Below the pieces are notes generated by a model that had not been told where the DNA came from, did not search any database, and saw only the letters and a list, made by a program, of their open reading frames with translations. From contig CAZCAI010000002.1 of assembly GCA_964496595.1 (NCBI GenBank), positions 1-64,000 of the forward strand: DNA of 64,000 nt, in the 5' to 3' direction. Positions within the stretch are counted from its first letter, which is position 1. Each line of letters begins with the position of its first letter. The stretch is from JAAAOZ01 sp964496595. GTDB taxonomy: Bacteria; Chloroflexota; Anaerolineae; B4-G1; SLSP01. Both the position numbers and the translations under genes were made by a program. Positions 60,279 through 64,000 of the stretch are shown here, piece by piece.

Positions 60279-61133
60279 ATGGGTATGGAAGATGCAAGAC
60301 ATATCACAGAAACGAATTTATACGCCGGATTTGGCAAGATCACCCGCCCGGTGCTCAAGTTCTGGAAGAATCACATCGTCAAGATCGGCGCGCGCCGTAA
60401 AACCGACTCGGCCTTAGCGAAGATCAACCGGGATCTACGGACGCACAACGTGGTGATCTTCTTCGATCATCACTACGCCTTCGACGCGCTGCCGGCCGCC
60501 TTGACGTTAGGCCACGCGCTCGATAACATCACAGCGGCGCTCATCCCCTACGCCGTGCATCTGGATATGGGGGTCGATCGGGAAGGGCTGCCCTCCAAGC
60601 GCTATCGCATCCGCACCAAGGCCTTCCAATGGCTGACGAGGAACATCCACAAGAGCAACCACGACGTGCGATTTTTGCCGGTCGCGCGGGAGTTCGAGAT
60701 GGAAACGCCCCGACTCCGCGCCATCGTCGATGATAAGTTCCCCGGCGCCAACCTCCAATATCTCAAGGCGCTAGTGCAATTCTTCGATCCTCAACAGGTG
60801 GGGCGGGTCTGCATCCTCTCCCCCATGGCCGGGCTGGCGCTGCCGGGTAAACCGGCTTTGCACCCGCAGCTCTACAAATCGATGAAGCTGGTGCAGACGC
60901 GCTGGGATCAGATGCTGCCCTTCTATCTGGTGGGCGCCTACACGCGCTTGAAGAAGGACTTTCACTACTTCGCCCCGCTACTGACGAAACATACCTTCGT
61001 CGCCGAGGGGCCATTCACCCTACCCACCGACGGCTACGAACCCGCCTCGCAGGTGATCGCGCAGCATCTAGAAAGGCTGCGATCGGCGGCCAACTTCATC
61101 CCCCCGGATTACAGTCGCGTCAGCCGTAAATAA
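60279..61133 (+). CDS. Putative acyltransferase-like protein with HHxxxD motif
   Basis: A 284-aa protein without a clear family assignment. VVIFFDHHYAFDALPAALTLG near residues 58-78 contains His64-x4-Asp69, as in PlsC-type glycerolipid acyltransferases (NHxxxxD); the upstream amphipathic N-terminus and the later FPGANLQYLKALVQFF and GRVCILSPMAGLALPGKP would fit the other acyltransferase blocks. It has no membrane helix. It could acylate a lipid or sugar. It starts 55 bp after the CPBP gene and ends at a strong terminator, so the two probably form an operon. Confidence 0.5.
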   Translation: MGMEDARHITETNLYAGFGKITRPVLKFWKNHIVKIGARRKTDSALAKINRDLRTHNVVIFFDHHYAFDALPAALTLGHALDNITAALIPYAVHLDMGVDREGLPSKRYRIRTKAFQWLTRNIHKSNHDVRFLPVAREFEMETPRLRAIVDDKFPGANLQYLKALVQFFDPQQVGRVCILSPMAGLALPGKPALHPQLYKSMKLVQTRWDQMLPFYLVGAYTRLKKDFHYFAPLLTKHTFVAEGPFTLPTDGYEPASQVIAQHLERLRSAANFIPPDYSRVSRK

Positions 61134-61137
61134 CCAG

Positions 61138-61165
61138 GCCCCCAGCGCTTAGCTGGGGGCTTTTT
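61138..61165 (+). terminator. Terminator of the CPBP/acyltransferase-like unit
   Basis: GCCCCCAGC (61138-61146) and GCTGGGGGC (61152-61160) form a 9-bp stem with a GCTTA loop, followed by TTTTTG. Confidence 0.93.
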
Positions 61166-61217
61166 GTAACGTACATTTGTAATTATCTTCGATCCGATTG
61201 GCTTATGTTCAATGTCT

Positions 61218-61274
61218 GCGCCAGAGCGCTTTGTAGCCCGCACAATGCGGGAGAAAGCCCTCTGGCGCGTTTTT
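61218..61274. terminator. Long three-tier hairpin before the DUF11 gene end
   Basis: GCGCCAGAG (61218-61226) pairs with CTCTGGCGC (61260-61268). Inside are GCTTT / AAAGC and CCCGC / GCGGG, giving a stacked stem of about 19 pairs with a 5-base ACAAT loop. TTTTTG follows on the plus strand. It lies between convergent genes and could terminate plus-strand read-through or mark a structured RNA. Confidence 0.6.
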
Positions 61275-61289
61275 GTTTGGATGCAAATC

Positions 61290-64000
61290 CTACCGCCGGA
61301 CGATCACGGGCAGGTAGATCTTACCTCCTGGGATTTCGACGGTGTGGGTGATTGTTATGGGATATGGCGCTGCTGAATCCGCGTAGACATCGATCCAAGC
61401 GGTGTTGGTGATGAGATCCCCGGATTTTGCTGTGTCAGTCACTTGGACGGTGAAGATGATGCGTGCGGCTTGATTCGCGACCAGATCGCCGGCCCACGTG
61501 ATGCGTTGCTGGTCTGGATCGAATATGGGCGCGGGTAGTTCCGGGATGATGTGCAGGCTAGCGGTGCGGTAGGTCGTGAGTGGGGGTAAGGTGTCGGTTA
61601 TCGTGACGCGCGCAATCCCCGCCGAGGTGTTGGTGAGCGTGATGGTGTAGGTGATCGGAGCGCCGGGCGCGACCGTATCCGTCGGAATCGCGCGCTTCTG
61701 CGCGGTCAGCGTTGGCGCAAGGACGGTGTTGTTGGCGGCGGGATGGCGGACTTCGTAGGGCGTCGTCACCTCCGCGATGTTGCGGATGATGGCGCCGCCC
61801 GGCGTGCCCGGCGCGACGTCCACCGCGAAGGTGAGCGTCACGACGTGCGCGGCGCTGAGTGTGCCCTGCCACGTGATTACGCCAGCCGTGTAAGTCGGCG
61901 GCGCGTATCCGGCGGGCGCAAGCGCGAGGCTGTCGGGCGCGTAGGTCGTGTGCGTGGGGATGGCGTCGCTAAGTTGGACAGTCGTCGGGGCGCTGCCGAC
62001 GTTGCGAATCGGAATGGTGTAAGTCAGGCGCGTGCCCGGCAGGACGTCGCCGGCAGGCGTGGCCAGCTTCTCCGTCTCTAAGACCGGGACGCCGATGTGA
62101 TTGATGGCCGTGACGTCGGTTAGCGACGCGCCGCTCAACTCGCGGATCTGCGCGGTGTTGGTGATCATCGCAGGCGCGTCCTGATCCACCGTCACGGCAA
62201 AAGTCAACGTCATCGCCGCGCGCGGCCCGATCTCGCCCTCCCACGTGATCTTATCCAGAGCGTAGGTGGGGGGCGTGTGACCAATCGGCGCGATTGCGAT
62301 GCTGTCGGTGACATAGGTCGTGTGCGTGGGAATCGAGTCACTGAGTTCGACGCTGGCGATGCCCGCCCCCGGATTACGCAGCGCGACGGTGTAGGAGATC
62401 CGCTCGCCAAAGCCGACGTAACCCGTCGGCGTCGAGGTCTTGGTCGCCTGGAGCGCGGGCGCGCGCAGGGTGTGGGTCGTAATCACTGTGACAGAGGAAG
62501 GATCGCCCGCATAACTCGTCTCCTGGAGCGTGGCCGCGTTGGTGATGACCGTGCCCGCCGGCGCGCCCGGCGTCACATCAACCTGGTAGGTCAGCGTGGC
62601 GATTTCACCGTTCGTGATGGCGTCCGCCCAGATGAGGGCATCCGCGCCCGCGTCGTAGGCTGGCGGCGCGTAGCCGTCGGGGATGAGCGCGACGCTGTTC
62701 GCGACGTAGGTCGTGTGCGTGGGGATGGGGTCGCTGAGTTCGACGTGGGCCGGGGCGCCGCCGATGTTGCGCATCACGACGGTATAGGTGATCCGCTCGC
62801 CGACCACGACCTCGCCCGTTGGCGCGGCCATCTTCGCGGCGCGCAGCGCGGGCGCGACGACGGTGTTCGTCGCGGTGACGGTGAAGGGCGCGCCCGGCTC
62901 GTTCCGCTCCTGGAGCAGCACCTCGTTGACAACCACGGTGTTGGAGATGGTATCCGGCCGCACTCGCACCCGGAAGGTCAAGGTGACGGTGGTGTGGGCG
63001 GGGATGTCATCTTCCCACGTGATGTGCAGATCATCGTAGAGCGGCGGCGCGTACCCGGCGGGCGTGATTCCCACGCTGCCGGCCTCGTACTCGGTCTCTG
63101 ACGGCAGGGTATCGGTGAGGATGGTGTTAGCGGGCAGCCCGCCCAAATTCTGCATCACGATGGTGTAGGTGAGATCATCGCCCGCAAGGATAGGGCCGGC
63201 CGGCTGCACCGCCTTGGTCGCCGTCAGCAGCGGCGCGCTCAACAGGGTGGTGGTCGCCGCGCGCGTGTAGACGACGCCCGCGCCGCCGATGTGGGCCGTG
63301 TTGGTCACCACGCCGGTCGCTGTCTCCGTGATCTGCGCCCGGAAGGCCAACGTCGCTTCGCTCTCGCCGTCCAGTGTGCCCGTCCAGGTTAAGATGCCGC
63401 CGGCATGGGCATAGCTGCTCCCCATCGGCGCGTCTATGACGTCGCTGAAGGTGGTGTTGGCGTCCAGCGTGTCGGTGACGGCAAAGGTGGTAGATAATTC
63501 TCCGGTGTTGCTGACGGTCAGCGTGTAGGTCAGCGTCTCGCCCGCGCGGGCGGTCTTGCGATCCACACGCTTGGTGGAGGCGGCCAAGTTCGGCTCGGCG
63601 ATGACGTGCACGGCGGTCGTGCGCGTGAAGTGTGTGTTGACGCCATCGTAGATCTGGGCGACGTTGGGCACATCGCTGCCCGGCTCCGCCGTAATCGTCA
63701 CCGGGATGCGAACCACGACGCTCTGCCCCGCTCCCAGCGGCCCCTGCCACGTGATGGTCGGCGCGGTGGTGGTGATCAATTGCCCAAGTTGCAGCGTGCT
63801 GCCCACCAGTGTAGCCTCGGCGCCGCCGGCGTAAGTCCCGCCCTGGATGACGTCCGTCATCATCGCCGACGTGGCAACGCTGGGGCCGGCGTTGTGGATG
63901 GTCACCGTGTAGATAACCCGCTCGCCCGTGAGGATGCTGGCGGCGCTGGCCGCTTTGGTCGTCTGCCAATTATCCAAATTCGGCGCGGTGACGCTGACCT
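61290..64000 (-). CDS. DUF11-repeat surface protein (C-terminal part; 5' end beyond window)
   Basis: About 900 residues of a larger extracellular protein are visible; the frame is open through 64000. It contains seven DUF11-type Ig-like domains of ~115-125 residues. Each starts with a segment like ALxATKxxxPTGxVxxGExITYTVxxxN and carries ELSDxIPTHTTYV-type strands followed by GYAPPxY and a final TNTAxI. It ends IPGGKIYLPVIVRR, a tail like those on many Chloroflexota exported proteins. There is no LPxTG. The repeats probably form a stalk on the cell surface. The apparent ATG-like start near 63977 (TTG) is only an internal codon. Confidence 0.88.
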   Translation of the reverse strand, partial: VSVTAPNLDNWQTTKAASAASILTGERVIYTVTIHNAGPSVATSAMMTDVIQGGTYAGGAEATLVGSTLQLGQLITTTAPTITWQGPLGAGQSVVVRIPVTITAEPGSDVPNVAQIYDGVNTHFTRTTAVHVIAEPNLAASTKRVDRKTARAGETLTYTLTVSNTGELSTTFAVTDTLDANTTFSDVIDAPMGSSYAHAGGILTWTGTLDGESEATLAFRAQITETATGVVTNTAHIGGAGVVYTRAATTTLLSAPLLTATKAVQPAGPILAGDDLTYTIVMQNLGGLPANTILTDTLPSETEYEAGSVGITPAGYAPPLYDDLHITWEDDIPAHTTVTLTFRVRVRPDTISNTVVVNEVLLQERNEPGAPFTVTATNTVVAPALRAAKMAAPTGEVVVGERITYTVVMRNIGGAPAHVELSDPIPTHTTYVANSVALIPDGYAPPAYDAGADALIWADAITNGEIATLTYQVDVTPGAPAGTVITNAATLQETSYAGDPSSVTVITTHTLRAPALQATKTSTPTGYVGFGERISYTVALRNPGAGIASVELSDSIPTHTTYVTDSIAIAPIGHTPPTYALDKITWEGEIGPRAAMTLTFAVTVDQDAPAMITNTAQIRELSGASLTDVTAINHIGVPVLETEKLATPAGDVLPGTRLTYTIPIRNVGSAPTTVQLSDAIPTHTTYAPDSLALAPAGYAPPTYTAGVITWQGTLSAAHVVTLTFAVDVAPGTPGGAIIRNIAEVTTPYEVRHPAANNTVLAPTLTAQKRAIPTDTVAPGAPITYTITLTNTSAGIARVTITDTLPPLTTYRTASLHIIPELPAPIFDPDQQRITWAGDLVANQAARIIFTVQVTDTAKSGDLITNTAWIDVYADSAAPYPITITHTVEIPGGKIYLPVIVRR

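Noticed and set aside
62277..63101. Long plus-strand frame opposite the DUF11 repeats
   Set aside because: The repeated Arg/Gly/Asp/Val pattern mirrors the DUF11 repeats in antisense; it is an artefact of periodic coding DNA.

Overview
The window is GC-rich chromosomal DNA of a bacterium, most likely a Chloroflexota member (Anaerolineae/Caldilineae-like) assembled from a draft or metagenome; a 100-N scaffold gap lies at 3155-3254. The phylum call is an inference. It rests on a Tad pilus locus with no secretin gene, a DUF11-repeat surface protein ending in a YLPVIVRR-type tail, Pro/Thr-rich stalks on exported proteins, and abundant small palindromic intergenic repeats. No rRNA, tRNA, CRISPR array, complete insertion sequence or phage module was seen.

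Left part (1-10 kb): a probable group II intron remnant at the very edge, a GNAT acetyltransferase, suhB-type phosphatase and FtsB/DivIC-like protein on the minus strand, a gap-truncated GntR/UTRA regulator, a gap-truncated nucleotidyltransferase-HAD phosphatase fusion, a zinc-ribbon protein, rlmN, a DUF4282 membrane protein and a lipoprotein with a long coiled coil. Next, 8.4-17.8 kb and dnaX form a long minus-strand run: dynamin-like GTPase, aldo/keto reductase, lactate dehydrogenase, response regulator, GT39-like mannosyltransferase, threonylcarbamoyl-AMP synthase, Cof-type HAD, PH-domain membrane protein, recR, ybaB and dnaX. A gene-free stretch (19.6-20.3 kb) carries two tandem copies of a probable small RNA. 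An M24 peptidase, tsaD and folC follow on the plus strand.

Middle part (24-46 kb): a class C beta-lactamase-type serine hydrolase; a minus-strand unit cpaB-cpaE-tadA-tadB-tadC-comF-hpf coupling pilus assembly, a competence-type phosphoribosyltransferase and ribosome hibernation; dnaE; a Yip1-family protein; an SRPBCC protein; a SurA-N-like protein; a lone urocanate hydratase; a roadblock protein; a methyltransferase; purB; and a GTDC1/QTMAN-like glycosyltransferase.

Right part (46.5-59 kb): an accessory-looking island of ion and solute transport tied to universal stress protein (USP) domains: a membrane-anchored USP protein, an SLC13/RCK_C permease, two tandem VIT-like proteins, a P2-type Ca2+ ATPase and two paralogous APC permeases each fused to two USP-like domains. 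A CPBP protease, a putative acyltransferase and the 3' part of a DUF11-repeat surface protein close the window.

The most unusual content is non-coding: at least five repeat families (REPIN-like inverted doublets, an 80-bp element, a 130-160-bp element with a conserved translated core, GGATTTAGCAATCC-type palindromes that also enter a coding sequence, and the tandem sRNA-like units) plus 7-8-bp tandem repeats placed just upstream of start codons.
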